A stretch of DNA of 64,000 bases from Powellomyces hirtus (GCA_025526995.1 JAHLKG010000009.1:186001-250000), one strand, 5' to 3'; shown: positions 26,857 to 40,537, counted from the first letter of the stretch. Numbers and translations: made by a program. The notes: generated from the sequence alone by a model not told the origin.

Positions 26857-27145
26857 TGGAACAGGTCCAACTGTTCATTAGCACGACTGTGGACTACCCG
26901 GTTCACCTCAAGATAGAGTAAAATAGAATAGACTAGACTGGTAGCGAAAAAGGCTCCTGAATGTTGTAAGAGTACGTTGACTCTTCACTCTGGGCTAATT
27001 GCTATGACTGGTATCAACGTGATACATCTGACCATCCACCCCTTCTGTCTTGGCTTATGAAAGGGCAAAATCCAATGGTGTGAGCCGCGTTCTGCTGCCT
27101 TGGACAAACAACCCGCAAATTTTGGCATGTGCATTTGATGATTGT

Positions 27146-30100
27146 TCAGTACCCGCCGGCTGCTTGCTGAGAGTAGTCCCATGATTGATTGCCGTTGGCC
27201 GCGCCATAATAACCAGCATTGTAACCCTGCTACATCAGCCACAGCGAGTCAGACCAGGAAATTCATAACTCGTCACGTAATGAAAACATCGCGTACCTGT
27301 GGCGGGTAGGCATAAGCATTGTAGGCCGCAACGGCCGGTTGTGGCGGGTAGTAGGGCGCCGCACCAACAGGTGTCGCCGGGCTCTGATGATGCTGCATAG
27401 TGACGGCCGAGTTGGAGCGCAGTTGTTTGACGGGGCGGTGGCCGGCGTCAACGTCGGCCGCTCGCTTCCGCGACGCTTCTCCCGCCTTGTCCATAAACTC
27501 CCGGTACACCTCCAGCTCCACTTTGTTGACGTCGGCGACCGAGTCGCTGTGTTCTGACAGATAGTCCACGTAGCGAAGCCCAATCTCGCGCTTCTCCTCA
27601 GGAGCCAACGAGGAGGCTTTGACAGTATCCCAGGCTTGTCGTGCATGTAAGGCTGATTTCGAATCTTGGAGGAAGATCGGCCATGTCAGTGGTCATGTGT
27701 GCGGATGCGCCAATTGTCACTGGAAACGGGTTACCATTTTGTTGAGTCTCAAATAGCAGGTAAGAAAGAAGAAGGAATTTCGATGCTTTGTACTCTTCCG
27801 CCGCCGTACGGTAAATTTTGCGGGCCTCATCAGCACCGCCGTCAGCCTAGTGAAGCATCTAATGATTGGAACCAAAACCCTTAAAACATCCAACACCAGA
27901 AGAAGATTCTTACCAAGGAGTGGATTCTGGCTTTCAAAACTTCCAGGTATGCTTTGGATTCATCATTTGGAGCTGTGGTAAGGGCATCGCTTATGACCCC
28001 CAAAGCCTTTTCCACGCCTGCTTGACGACGTTCAAAGTGAGCGAACTTTGTGATGGACTCCAAATGACCGGGGACTAAATAGCGTTGGTGTGTTTAGTGC
28101 GTTTTGCGGCAGCATCGTGGAGGCCTGAACGTATGCCTACCTTGCTGCAGAACGCTGGTGTATATTGCGCGTGCCTCTTCAATACGTCCGTCTTCTTCCT
28201 CGAATGCAGCATACGACAAGCGCATTGATGGTCGTCTTTTGTAAAAGAGTTTAAAGAAAGCCGGAGACGTCTCCCGAGCCATCTGATGCACTTACGTAGC
28301 GGGAATGAATATGCTGGTAGCTCGGATGTACACATTGCGGGCCCCTGTCTGGTCATCCCGTGAGAAAAGGAACCGGACATATCTTTGCCAGAACTCTTCA
28401 TATAGAGCCTGAAAGGAACCCACATTCGTCAGTTATCAGTATTTGACTTTGGGCGTTCATCCGGCAACAACCACAACTTACGCAGGGTACTAAGCATCGT
28501 TCATAAAGAGTGTAAATGCGAGCTTGATTGCCCTCTGTTTCTTCAAAGTCCAAGTATCGGCGCCAGTTCACAAGTTGGCCTTCGTCGAGAGGTTTAACGT
28601 GGAAATAGGCTCGCTTGATCTCTCCTTCGTAGACCCATCGCTTCGACACAGCTTCTTGTGTGCTCATGTAAATCGCAGATTTGATGGCGTGAATGCGTTG
28701 TCTGATTTCACCCTGGATTTGCTCATCCGTCTGATCCAAAACAGCCTAAGAACGGATTTTCCACGACAATAAGGTAATATATTTGTCATACCTTAGGCTG
28801 TGGTTCCGCGTTGGCAGACTCTTCGCCTTCCTGTGGCGGAGGGTTGCGAACCTCTTCTTCTATCTTCGCATACTCTTCCGGTGAGACCAGTTCAGTCACA
28901 GGTCGACTCGCCGATAGTGTAGAGTATCTATCAAAGGGTATTTTAGCCGCTGGCTCGTCCATGTTGCATCATCCGCAAAATGACTTACCGTTCAAAGTAG
29001 CGGGCGTACTGATGCATTGGGATGTGTATGACGCGTTCGAGAATCGACATGACTGCGCTGTGATTGCCTTTGCTTTCTTCGTATTCAAGATATTTGTCCC
29101 AAAATGGGTGGCTCAAAAAGTCGTTTCCGACTTGATCAGCTCCACGCTCGAATAACCTGCAATTCGATTTGGACCGAGATTCATCAGCTTACACCGGACA
29201 AGTACTCCCCTTTCCGGCAACAGACACCCCAACACACAAGTATAATAAGAAAGCTGTCGGCCAACGATTAGGCGCTATACCTTCTCCGCCACAGGTCGCA
29301 AAATCGTTGCAGAGCCAGTTGTCCAGTCTTCCCGAGGTTTTTTGGCCCAGCTTTGACATACATTCGCAATACAGACTGCGTGCCCCCCCAATTCCAAAAC
29401 CCCTCGCGGTCAAATCAACATCGTATGTGATTCATCGCCTGCAGGTTCCAGTCAGCCGTGCAGAGGCGTGCGACGAGCGCATGAAACGCGTGAAGGAATA
29501 CAACAAAAACAGCTACGCCCACGGGACGCAAACCAAACTTTGGCCACGCGCAAACTTACCCTCTGATGGAAGCCTCGTCATCGGGAAAGTTCTCGATTCT
29601 GAGGGTACAGTACTGCGTCCAGAGCTCCACGCTGTTGTGGATTGATACCACGCCTCGTTCAAAAATCTGCCAGATTCCATAAGTCGCCGCATTGCGAGCT
29701 TGTCAACCGTACAACACAATTTATCTTACTTCTGCAGCCTTTTCCGCTCCCTCCAACGCATATTCGCAATCGGCATACTTCTTCCAATACCCAAAGCACA
29801 GTGGGAATTTGGCCAAAAAGGGGTCGTACACCGTTCTCAGTTTGTTTTGCGCTCCCTCGGACGATTCTTTTGTAATTCCCCCTTCTTCGCTTTGTGCTGT
29901 ATACAACAGACTCTCCCATGACGCAAAGTCATCCGGGTTCTGTGAACATCGCGGTCTGTTAGCTTGGGCGATCTTGACGGTAGATCAGTGACACCACACT
30001 ACTTTATGAACAGCATCCCAGAGTCGATCCCACTCTGATTGAGGTGATTGCTCGGCACCATCGAGGTTTGGGTCTGGCTTCGTATCGACGTAGAATTGCC

Positions 30101-30233
30101 CGTTGGCGTGGTCGCCGTTTGCTCCGTTCGCTTGAACTGATGCCCGTAAGAGGAGGTTCAGTGATCAGCTAGAGAATTGACTAGAGGACGCAGGGGCCAT
30201 ACCTGCATACGCTGCCTGTTGCTCATCAGTCAT
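27146..30233 (-). CDS. PRP39: Pre-mRNA splicing factor PRP39 (U1 snRNP, HAT repeats)
   Basis: Thirteen exons join in phase to 659 residues: 30203-30233, 30003-30136, 29730-29939, 29560-29666, 28989-29156, 28792-28927, 28482-28745, 28296-28408, 28141-28235, 27914-28074, 27735-27846, 27297-27664, 27146-27226. The protein is built of HAT (half-TPR) helical repeats, visible as W..Y....E/F patterns: FGYWKKYADCEYALEG, SVELWTQYCTLRIENF, HPFWDKYLEYEESKGN, LVNWRRYLDFEETEGN, EEFWQRYVRFLFSRDD. PRP39 pairs with itself or PRP42 and holds the U1 snRNP together for 5' splice-site recognition. The N-terminus is short and acidic; the C-terminus is Tyr/Pro/Gln-rich (YYPPQPAVAAYNAYAYPP). Intron 4 is unusually long at 403 nt; the others are about 50-110 nt. 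Divergent from the M16 protease gene with about 230 bp between starts. Confidence 0.92.
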
Positions 30234-30464
30234 CTTTGTTCGTTCAGTGATGAGGGGTTGTGCCGTGAGAAGATGCCGATGGAAGTGCTTCGTTTCCTCC
30301 AGGAAACTTCACTTTCCAGCTCGATCGGTTACGACACGTGATAGCAGATGTCCTCATCGAACAGACTCATTAAGTGCCCAGCCACCTTGACCTTCTCCAT
30401 CGTTGAGCAGTTTGCCATAAACGCTCTGCGGGTGGAAATTTGTAGGAATCGCCGCGAATAGTCA

Positions 30465-33400
30465 ATGCTCTTGCAGTTCTCCAGGCTCTCCTCCCCATAT
30501 TATCGATCAGCTTCCTCGCAGAGCCTACTGACTAGAAACTCCATTCGTCGCTTAGTACGAACATTCGCGTCAACTGTCCCGCCAATGACCCCTCCCGCCT
30601 TCCAGCTCGAGAACTCTCGTCAGTTCGCTCTCCCAGCGGGCCCGACAACACTGGCAACCTACAAACATGCATCGTCAGACTTCCGCATCGTCTTTTGTCC
30701 AGTGCCCGGTCCGCTGGTCTCTTCGGCCTTCATTGTCCCCACGCTGGCCGAGGGCGACGAAGGGCTGGCTCATACGTTGGAGCACCTCATTTTCTGCGGG
30801 TCAACAATCAATAACTACCGACGAGGGTACCTGGATTACTTAGCCAACCGATGCCTCAGCACTGGAACCAACGCCTACACAACCGAGGACCACACGGCAT
30901 ACACGATCACGACAGCAGGTTCGGAGGGAATGCTGGAGATTCTTCCGGTCTTCCTCGAGCATGTTCTATACCCAACGTTGCGCGAGGAGCAGTTTGTGAC
31001 TGAAGTACATCATTTGGACGGAGAAGCAAAGCATCAGGGGGTAGTCTACTGTGAAATGGCAGGCAGAGAAAACACAGAAGCAGATCTCCTCGACTTGGCT
31101 ATCCGCCGGCTACTGTTTGGAAATCAGACCACATACTCGCGCGAATGTGGCGGACTCACTGGCGAGATCGCACAGTTGAAGAACGAGGATATTGTCAGAT
31201 ACCATAAGCGTTTCTATCATCTGGACAATCTGACGACGATAATATGCGGGCAAATAGATCCGGAAGCTGTGTTTCAAAAATTGACAGCCGTTGAGGGTTT
31301 GCTGCAAAGGCAGCCCGGGACACATGAGGTACCCATCATCGCAGTACCAAAGCTGCGCGGTAAGCCTGGCAAAGTCCACACACAAATTGTTAAATTCCCA
31401 TCGTCCGACGAGGAGCTGGGGTCCATTGCTTTTGGTGCGTATACTGGATATCCACAGTGTTCTCGCTCCGCGCAATCGGATCTAACTAATCACGCATGTT
31501 TCAGGTTGGAGAGGTCCACCCTCGGAAGATATATTTACGATCGTCGCTCTAGATGTGCTGTTCCGATATCTCCAGGAAACATCCGCCTCCCCTTTCTTGC
31601 AGCGTTTTGTGGAACGCAAAGACCCGTACGCCTCACAAGTCGATTTCGATCTGAGAGGATTTGTTGAGACAGCGATCGAGCTCGTATTTAGCGGCGTCCC
31701 ATATGTCTCTGACTCGACGGATTCGGATGCAATGGAGACAGATCAGTCCGACGAAGGCTCAGAGTACAGCGACTATGAATCCGATATAGGGTCGGAACAC
31801 TGTGACGGTATGGGCGAAGAAGATGAAGTTCGGGACGACTTGTTCGATCACGGAGTTTACCACAACCTCATGATGGACGTACTGCGCGACTTTGCGGCGA
31901 ACGGCCCATCAAGTCCCAACGCTATGCAAGCTAGCTTGTCACGCCACCGGCGGAAGATTTGGGAAGCGCTGGAGGAAGATCCCACCGAATCGTGTGCGAC
32001 GTACATCATTCCGGACGTGGTCCGTCACTACCTGGCTGCGGGATCTGGGCTCAAGGATACCAGAGCAGAGGGTGGCAAGCCGGTATTCGGAACCCGGTCA
32101 GAAATCCTGGGGATCCTTGACCAACTTGCTACCCTGCCGTTGACGTTCTGGTCAGACTTGGTGAAGCAATGGTTGATCAATGTTCCTATGGTAGAGGTGC
32201 ATATGATTCCCGACCGTCAAATGGCCGATGCCCATGCCAAGAAGGAGGTTGAGGAGCAGGACGCTCGCGCAAAGGCACTTGGGAAAGATGGACTTGCCAA
32301 GTTGCAGGTCAAGCTGGATGAAGCAGTCAAGGCCAACAAAGTTCACCTGACAGACTCGGTCATTGCTACGATGCCACCAGTGCCCGATGTCACAAAGGCA
32401 CCCATGTTGGCCGCGAAAATGGAGTTTGCGAAGATGAAACCAGTACAACACGGCGCGCTCCGACCGTTTGAGGCTTGCCAAATCGTGCAAACGGAGACTG
32501 TGTTTGCCAATCTGCGACTCGGCTTGCACACTGGGCAGATTCCCACGGATCTCCGCCCGTACCTTCCGCTATTCCAAGAGCTTATTTTCCAGTCGGACTT
32601 GACTCTCACGACATCAACCGGAGAAACCAAAGTTATGGACTACCGGGAAGTAGCACGCAAATGCGCCGACCTCTTCGTCTCGTACGAAGCGGCCGTCGGC
32701 TTCGGTAACGACGTGTGGAGCGCCAGTTGGCTCAGCGAGGTATTCATGATCTCCGCCAGCGCCGAGCAAGGTCAATGGGAGAAACTCGTACGTTTCCTCA
32801 CGGAGGTGTTGGTTTTCTCGACTTTCACGGAAGAACGGATTGTTACCATGGCCAAGAACCTGCTAAGCAACATCACGGAAATCAAACGTGATGGCCCCGA
32901 CATGCTCAATGCTGTGTGTTCGCGCGTTACATTGCCGTTTGACAACATCGACCGCGCTGTTGATGGCCAAAAGAACGACCTCGCCATAAGCGTGTTCAAG
33001 CAGGAAGCCTTCATCAAGGACGTTCTGAAAACATGCAAAGATGGCAACAGCCAACACGTCATAGATGCCTTGGAAAACATCAAGTGTCTTTTGGTGAGCG
33101 GCTCCGAGTCTCGCGGACCGGGATTCGTTCAGATCGCCGTGCCACGCGGCGAATCCGGTGACCTCGTGAACCAAGTCGCAAGCATCTGGGACGAGCAAGT
33201 CACACTGTACAGCAAACGAACGCCAGAGAGCCACATGCCAGTAATCCAATCAACTGCAACCACCGCGCTGCCGTTTCCCTTCCCGCGCCAGGCTTACGAG
33301 ACGGCCGCCGCGGATCGAACATTTGGAAACGCCGTAGTCGTGCCGATCCCTGGAGTGACTACTACGTTCTTTGCGCAGATTGTACCCTGCGATGTGTTGC

Positions 33401-34221
33401 GCCCGCATCCGCATCCGGACTTTTTCGCAGGTGAGTAGAAGTAGCAGATATACCAAAAAGAGAGTGCAACTAACTCGTATCGGAAATTCAGTGACATTAT
33501 TGGCTGAAGTGCTCAGCAGAGCCGAAGGCCCACTGTACACTGCAATCCGCGGACAGGGCTACGCGTACGATGCATCCCTGCACCTCTCGCTCTGGACCGG
33601 TCAACTGTCGTTCGAATTGTACGAGTCGTCGGAGCCCCGACGGGCTCTGATTGAATTTTACGACATCCTACATCGGCTGGACACACCAGCTGGGTTCGAT
33701 GAGACATGCAGCCGGTTCAATGTAGAGACGGCGCGCGCGTCGGTCGCGTACAAGTACGCAAGTGCTAAAAGTACCAGCGGAGGACTGGTTGTTGGTGCCT
33801 TGAGAGGGGCTCTCCGAGTACGTTGTTCCCGGCATGGTTTCGAGCAAATGACATGGCGAAGCGGGACATGAGAACTGACCATTTCCATTAGGGGTTTGAG
33901 TCACTGGAGGAGGAAGAGGCATTCCAACAAGGTCTTTACTCGGTGACTGTCGAGCAGTTGCGAAACGCGTACGCCAAGTACTTTGTACGATTCCTGGATG
34001 CGGACACGTAAGCGAGCTTTTTGACAGATTGTAGTCGTTGTTGAGGAGGCATCGCTAAATGGGATTTTTGCTGCAGTCGAATCACGGTAGCAACAACAGC
34101 GCCTGACTCGGGCGCGGAGACATTACGCGACCAATTCCTCGACGCACCCGATAGACCCGGAAAGGAAGATCAGTACAAGGTGAACTTCCGCATAGTCGAT
34201 CTGAAAGAGCTGAAAGTTTGA
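30465..34221 (+). CDS. M16 family zinc metalloprotease, Sdd3/YOL098C-like
   Basis: Five exons (30465-31434, 31505-33430, 33492-33817, 33892-34007, 34077-34221) give 1160 residues. The inverted zinc motif HxxEH is at His103-Glu106-His107 (HTLEHLIFCGS), with a downstream acidic helix (LDGEAKHQGVVYCEMAG) that provides the third ligand in this family. The size and the mid-protein block NLRLGLHTGQIP fit the four-domain, one-chain M16C clamshell peptidases such as yeast YOL098C, which degrade short peptides. An acidic insert (ETDQSDEGSEYSDYESD) lies about residue 430. The first 40 residues are basic and Ser/Arg-rich with few acids (YYRSASSQSLLTRNSIRRL), consistent with a mitochondrial targeting signal, although a second Met at 41 could give a cytosolic form. 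That dual targeting is inference. Confidence 0.88.
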
Positions 34222-34374
34222 TAAAGGCGCCCGAATCGCTCAGCCGCACAAGGTTTGGCTCATATAGTTAGAGGCAGATAATATATTATATTTACACATG
34301 TACACATATACGCTGGAGCGTGGATATCTGGGAGCGTTGGCAGCTCGTTTTGTTTTGGGTGTGGCTATAAGGTG

Positions 34375-35211
34375 TCAAGAAAGAATGAGTTTCTTGTTTG
34401 GGCGGGCGAACCAGTGCATACGACGTATCCGACCATTCAGCAAGAGAGAAACGAGAGCGAATCGCGGAGAGGCGGAAGCGGCAGCACCGAGCTGCAAGGC
34501 GCCTTTCCTCTCGATAAAGTTCTCGGCGAGGTACAACCGTTCTAGGGCCGGGTGCACTCTAATCACCTTTGCGAGAGCGCTAGCGGCAAGATTGGTCAAG
34601 CCGTTGAAATTCAGGTGGAGAGTTTGCAGACCGGGAAGGTGACCGGCAGACAGACACGTTGCTAGCGCAATGCAGCCGGCATCTCCTATCAAATTGATAC
34701 TGATATCCAGTTCTTTCAGAGCCGTGTTGGTCCGGGCAGAGACGGCCATGGCTTCGAGGGCTTTGGCCATATTCGTCATTCCGTCTTCTCCTAGCGCGTT
34801 GTCTCTCAGATTGAGGGACTGTAAAGTGTTGTTGTGGCGTAAGACTATCCCCATGAAGCCTCCAGTTGCAGGACCTAGTGAGCACCTATCCAAGCGCAAC
34901 GACACCAAGGTGTGGTTGGCGCGCAATGCGCGAACGAGATAGGGCCCCACAAAGTCCGTCAGGCAGCCATTGTTGCCGCCGAGATACAGGTTCTGCACGG
35001 TGGTGTTCTGGGCCAGGTGGTTGAAAATGGTTCGGAGCTCGTCTGTGTTGAGCTGCGCCCCAACGTAGCTGACGCTGCGACCCGTCCACGGTTCGCGGAG
35101 GAGAATAGGCGCTTGAGGGTCGTACTGCTGGACGACATAGGACGGGAAGATGGCTTGATAGGTTGGCGGGGAAGAAGTGTACGGGGGCGGCTGGGGCTCA
35201 GCAGTTGCCAT
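34375..35211 (-). CDS. Leucine-rich repeat protein, ribonuclease-inhibitor type
   Basis: A single exon encodes 278 residues. After a Pro/Tyr-rich N-terminus (PPPYTSSPPTYQAIFPSY) come about six RI-type LRRs of 28-30 residues: TVQNLYLGGNNGCLTD, TLVSLRLDRCSLGPATG, TLQSLNLRDNALGEDG, ALKELDISINLIGDAG, GLQTLHLNFNGLTN, ALERLYLAENFIERKG. Such horseshoe repeats bind protein partners. There is no signal peptide and no other domain, so it is probably an intracellular adaptor. It converges on the M16 protease gene with about 150 bp between stops. Confidence 0.85.
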   Translation of the reverse strand: MATAEPQPPPYTSSPPTYQAIFPSYVVQQYDPQAPILLREPWTGRSVSYVGAQLNTDELRTIFNHLAQNTTVQNLYLGGNNGCLTDFVGPYLVRALRANHTLVSLRLDRCSLGPATGGFMGIVLRHNNTLQSLNLRDNALGEDGMTNMAKALEAMAVSARTNTALKELDISINLIGDAGCIALATCLSAGHLPGLQTLHLNFNGLTNLAASALAKVIRVHPALERLYLAENFIERKGALQLGAAASASPRFALVSLLLNGRIRRMHWFARPNKKLILS

Positions 35212-35489
35212 TCTGCGGGGGGTTGCGTGCTCTCTGGTGTCTGGCCGTCTTCCTGGTCAGAATCAAGAGTTTGTTTCCGCGTATCGCCGTCGTATGGGGG
35301 GAGCTGAAGGTTCTACTCGAGGTTCCTTGGCGTTGTGGAACGTTCGATGATCGGCTGACGTTGGGTGTGCTGATTGCCCAATCCCAAAGGCACACGATAC
35401 AGAAGAGTCACGTGGCGAGCGCAATGATCGGAAACCACAATGAACGCCCATCAATCTCAATGCAAACGTAACGTCTCATCCCCGACAGA

Positions 35490-35764
35490 GAGTTCTGGAC
35501 GGGTATGAGTGAGTGAGGGATAGATATAGGAAGAGCGAGATAGGAAGAGTGAGTTGAACTCTCAATCCTCATTATCCTATATGTACTCTCTACTCCCTCT
35601 GGAGTGATTGAGTGAATGAAGGGATAGAAGAGTGAGTTGAGAAAGAGAGAATCGAGTTGAGTGAATGAGTGATTGGAGAGATAGATATAGGTGATATAGT
35701 GAATGAGAGATAGATATAGGCGATATAGTGAATGAGGATAGATATAGGTGATATACTGAATGAG
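35490..35764. repeat. GATA-rich minisatellite
   Basis: The region is made of GAGTGA and GATAGATATAGG variants. At 35680-35764 three near-identical units of about 28 bp stand in tandem, each with GATAGATATAGG, then (T/C)GATATA, then (G/C)TGAATGAG. The left part is a decayed version of the same motif. No coding sense is seen. Confidence 0.8.
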
Positions 35765-36172
35765 GGCGCAAAATCATGGGCCTGACCTGAATGTGGGACG
35801 GAATGCGCAGCCACTCGCGAAAGCCCAAACCCAATCAATCAATGATGGGCGTTTCTCTCTTTTCGCTCTTTTCTCTCTTTCTCTCTCCCGACGACACGTA
35901 GCGATACTACCATTGGGCCTTCTTGTTATTTCCCCCGACGACATGGGCGCGCGTCGCGGTGGTGCTTTTCTACCAGAACGGCTTGTGGGTGGTGATCGCT
36001 AGCTTCCATGGGCTTTTTCACCCTCTTCTCCACAGGTCGGGAAACCGCCTATCAAAGGCTCATCCTGCCTGAAATGCACAAACATACATAAAAACTTCCG
36101 TCTCCGCTCCCCTCCCCTCGCCGTCGTCAGCTTGTATGTTATAGTCCTTCTGTACAATATATACTCTTCACA

Positions 36173-39100
36173 ATGGACGCTTCTCGCAAAAGCGACGCAA
36201 AGAGCTTCCAGGTGCATGACGTCGCTCAGGTGCCTGACGTCGCTGACTCTTCACCACCTCCACAACAACGATATATCGTCACGGTACAGTTGCCCTGCGT
36301 GTTTGTGTGCAGCTTGTTGCACCTTTCATTGATCTCACCTCGTGCGTGCGTATCCACAGGCCTTTAAAAATCCGTTCACATTCGTATGGGTGTCATGGCT
36401 GTCTCCGCTCATGACGCTCGGCTACAAAAAGACTCTGGACCCCGAGGACATGTATCTCATTCCAGAGGGCAATGCGGCAGCCGATATGGCCAAGATCCTC
36501 GAACCCTTCTGGGCAAAGGCCGAAGCCCACAGAAACGCCCCCGAGAAAAATCCTCGTCCGTCCCTCTTCAAAATAGTCTTTACCCCATTCTGGCGCCGAT
36601 GGTATGAACGCTCGTCTATGGCGTGCTCCAACTTTTCCTAATGCCAATCTCTTGACAGGGTTTTTGCCATCTGCCTCAATCTCATGGCAGTCGGATGCGA
36701 GCTCGCCGTGCCAGTCTTTCTCAAACAGATCTTGCTGTTCCTCACACCAGCAGGCGCTCCAGGACGGGGCGAGCTCTTCCTTGACAGCGGCATTGGCCTT
36801 GCCATCTGCATTTTCCTCCTGCAGGCCGGACTTTCCGTGTTCCAGCGAACGGCCGAACAGCTTGTTAGGGAGGTCATCATGAATGTCCGAACAATCATCA
36901 TTGGATCCGTCTACGAAAAGAGCTTGCGTCTCAGCGGTGAAGCATCTCGCGAATTTACCAATGGAAGCGTCATGAACATGATCAATGTCGACTCGGAAAC
37001 AATCATGGTCGCCATCTTCTTCATGAACTTTCTTGTGGGTAGTCCGTTCCAAGTCATAATCGCAATCGGTCTTCTCTTCCAAAATCTGGGAGTCCTTCCA
37101 GTGCTGGCGTCTATTGCTGTCATGGTGGTCCTGGTGGCTATCCAGGCCCCCTTCATGGTGTACGCCAAGAGAAGTCGAGTCACGATTCTGAGCGCTGGTG
37201 ATGTTCGCGTTGCCGGAGTGCGGGAGATTCTCTATGGTATTAAGATAATCAAGCTACGAGCTTGGGAAGAGTTCTTTGTCGACAAGGTTGCAAAGTTGCG
37301 ACAAAAGCAGTTGACGGCATTGAAAGGATCATATGTTGCGTTCGGTGGTTTCATCACATTGGCTCAGGTAACGTATATCTTTTTGTGCTGGCGCAGTCAC
37401 CGACCCAAACCTCAAGCTGACACCAATGCCCTTATCAGTTGACGCCTATCATGATGCCAATTGCCGCATTCATAGTGTACAGTGCGAAGAACGGGGGCGT
37501 TGACGCCACTGTGGTGTTCCCCGCCATCGTTCTATTCAACATCCTGATCGCACCGATGCTCGATCTCCCTCAAGGGCTCTCGTTCATCATTGCTGCCACT
37601 GTCAGCTGGAAGAGGATAAACAAACTTCTGCAAGCTTCCGAATCAAAACCTCTCCAAATCACTCCCGTCACATCGGGATCGACCACGAAGGGCCCCGGGG
37701 ATGACATTGTCATCTCTGATGCAACGTACAAGTGGGAAGTTGTACTGGCCACGGAGAAAGACAAGGACAAGAAAGAGACCAAAAAGGAAAAGAAGGAGCG
37801 AAAACGCAGTGCGAGCTCTTCCAAGGCAAAATCTGAAGCAAATTCTTCGCCGCCCGACTCAAGTTCGGCCGAAGGAAGTGCTGAAACACTGGTCGAGGAG
37901 AAGAAAGAAATCGAACCTCTGTTCCGAAATCTGAACCTGACGTTCCAGAAGGGTGCGCTCACCGCAGTCGTTGGAGCTGTCGGCAGTGGCAAGAGTTCGT
38001 TGCTCGGAGCAATCATCGGGGAGATGACTCAGCTTAGCGGAAAGGTAATCGACACCAATCATTAGTCTCATGTATTGCACGTCATGCTAATGCGTTATGT
38101 CGCGCAGACGTCGATTCACGGAAGCATTGCATATTCGGCTCAGCAGCCATGGATACAGACCGGAAGCGTCAAGGATAACATCGTGTTCCAGCACGCGTAC
38201 GACGAGCGCCGCCTCAGCGAGGCTGTACGCGTGTGCGGACTTGAGTCCGATGTACGACAACTGTCAGCTGGCATGGACACTGAGATCGGAGAGAAGGGTG
38301 TCAATCTGTCTGGGGGGCAAAAAGCACGAGTTGCATTGGCTCGTGCCGTTTACGAGGATTGCGATATCTACCTATTGGATGATCCCATCAGCGCTCTCGA
38401 TGCCCAAGTCGGCGCTAAAGTTTACAGCGAGTGCATAAAAGGCTCTCTCGCCGGCAAGACTCGAGTGCTTGTTACGCATCATCTGCACTTGCTGCAAGAT
38501 GTTGATCGAATCGTGGTTTTGGAAGACGGCGCCGTGGCCGAAGAAGGAACATTCCAAACCTTGCTTGCAAAGAACGGTCTGTTCACCGAGCTGATGAAAG
38601 ATTACCACCTGGACGATCCAGAGCAGGAGGAAGAGGAGAAGGACCAAGTCGAGAAGGCGCAAGCCGCCAAAAGCGATGAGAGGGAGAAACCCAATGACGC
38701 GGGTGGTCTGATCGCTGAGGAAGAACGCGTTCAGGGAGCTGTCCAGTGGCCAACTTACAAGGCCTACATAATTGGAGCCGGGGGTGTCACATACGTGTTC
38801 GCCGTTGTGTCTATGAGTGCGATAGCGCAGGGAGTTACGATCATGAGTCAATACTGGTTGTCCTGGTGGTCCGAGAGAAAACTGGACATTGGAGATAGTA
38901 GCTACCTTCTTGGCTATGCAATGCTGGGCATTGGCATCGCAGTCACGACAACGTTGGTGAACGTTGCCTTGTTCTTTGGTAACTACGCCGTTGCTAAATC
39001 CATTCACCACCGAGCTTTCAAACAGCTCCTTCGCTCACCGATGGGATTCTTCGATACCCAGCCCATTGGGCGTCTTCTCAACCGATTCACAAAGGACATT

Positions 39101-40537
39101 GACTCGGTCGATCAGCGACTCTGGGGTGACATTCTCACCATGTGCATTTCGGTCTCGCAAATCGTCGGTGCCATTGTGCTGCTAGCCATCGTGTCACCTT
39201 ACATGTTGATCGCCTTCGTCCCTGTCGTCACCCTGTACTTTTACGTCCTTCAATACTACCGTGCAACCTTCCGCGAACTGAAACGACTCGACAGCGTGCT
39301 CCGATCTCCACTTTACGCCCAAGTTAGTGAAAGTTTGACGGGCATTTCCACGATCCGCGCCTACAAGGCCGAAGACCGGTTCATCCAGCGCCAACGAGCT
39401 TTGATCGACGTGAGCAATTCGCCTTACTACCTCATGTTCTCCGCAACGGTGTGGATCGGAATCCGCATCGAACTCGTCAGTTGCTTGATCGTCTTTGCGC
39501 TGGCTATGCTCGGCGTGGAGGGCGTCATTGCAGCCCCTCTCGTCGGATTGGCGTTCACGTACGCAGTTCCCTTGACGCAGTTTATCAACATGTTGCTCCG
39601 TTCGTTTGCGAGTCTGGAATCGGACATGAATTCCATTGAGCGGCTGGAAGAATATGCGGTCGACATTGCGGAAGAGGCCCCCGCCTACCAGGCCAACGAC
39701 CCGGCGCCGGGCGTCTGGCCCACCGCAGGAGCAATCGACATCTCCCACCTCGAACTCCGATACCCGTCGCGACCCGACCACGCCGTCATCCAGGATCTCT
39801 CGCTCTCGGTCAAACCTGGTGAAAAGGTCGGCATTGTCGGTCGCACCGGGTCCGGAAAAAGTACTCTCCTGACTGCCCTGTTCCGAATGGTCGAGCCGTC
39901 CCAAGGTTCCATCACCATCGACGGCCAAGACATCTCGAAACTCGGACTCTGCACCCTCCGTCGCGCCGTCGACATTATCCCGCAAGACCCGACCTTGTTT
40001 ACCGGCACCATCCGCAACAACCTCGACGTCGAGTCTCAGCACTCGGATGCCGAGATCTGGGAGCTCCTCGATCGCATCAACCTCAAAACCTACGTCACAT
40101 CTCTCCCCGAGAAACTCGACGCACCCGTCGCGGAACAAGGCGAGAACTTGTCGGTTGGCCAACGCCAGCTGATCTGTCTCGGCCGCGCCATGTTGAAGAA
40201 ACCCGCCATTCTGGTCATGGACGAAGCGACCGCCGCGATTGACGGCGCCGCCGATGAACGCATCCAATCACTCATCCGCTCCCAGTTCTCCACCTCCACC
40301 ATCCTCTGCATTGCCCACCGCCTCAACACCATTGCCGATTTCGACCGCGTGCTCGTCATGGACGCCGGCCGCAAAGCCGAATTTGACACCCCGCACAAGC
40401 TCTTCCAGAACCCGCACTCGCTCTTTTCGCAGTTGGCGGATGCGACGGGGGTAGCCAACTCGCAGCTGCTGAGACAAGTCGCCGCCGAACATGACCGCCA
40501 GACGACGCTCGAAAAAGAACAGAGAGCAGCAAACTGA
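36173..40537 (+). CDS. ABCC-type (MRP-like) ABC transporter, short form
   Basis: Five exons (36173-36283, 36360-36601, 36659-37367, 37439-38044, 38108-40537) give 1365 residues arranged TMD1-NBD1-TMD2-NBD2, with no TMD0. NBD1 has Walker [10 protein letters not shown], signature LSGGQ and Walker B IYLLDDP; NBD2 has [14 protein letters not shown] and ILVMDEAT. The Asp after Walker B in NBD1, in place of the catalytic Glu, and the shortened NBD1 are typical of ABCC proteins, in which site 1 hydrolyses poorly. The start [12 protein letters not shown] leads to [17 protein letters not shown], the cytosolic elbow typical of MRPs. A long Lys/Glu/Ser linker sits before NBD1 (about residues 455-510) and another after it. 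The likely role is ATP-driven export of conjugated organic anions or drugs, or vacuolar uptake; the substrate cannot be read from sequence. Confidence 0.92.

Noticed and set aside
29169..29645. Plus-strand open frame of 158 codons inside and beside the long fourth intron of PRP39
   Set aside because: It begins with TTG, has no in-frame ATG until late, and its 3' part is antisense to a confirmed PRP39 exon. It is probably a by-product of base composition.
39194..40267. Minus-strand open frame of 357 codons opposite the ABC transporter
   Set aside because: Antisense shadow of NBD2, with no domain and an Asp/Arg/Gly bias mirrored from the sense strand.
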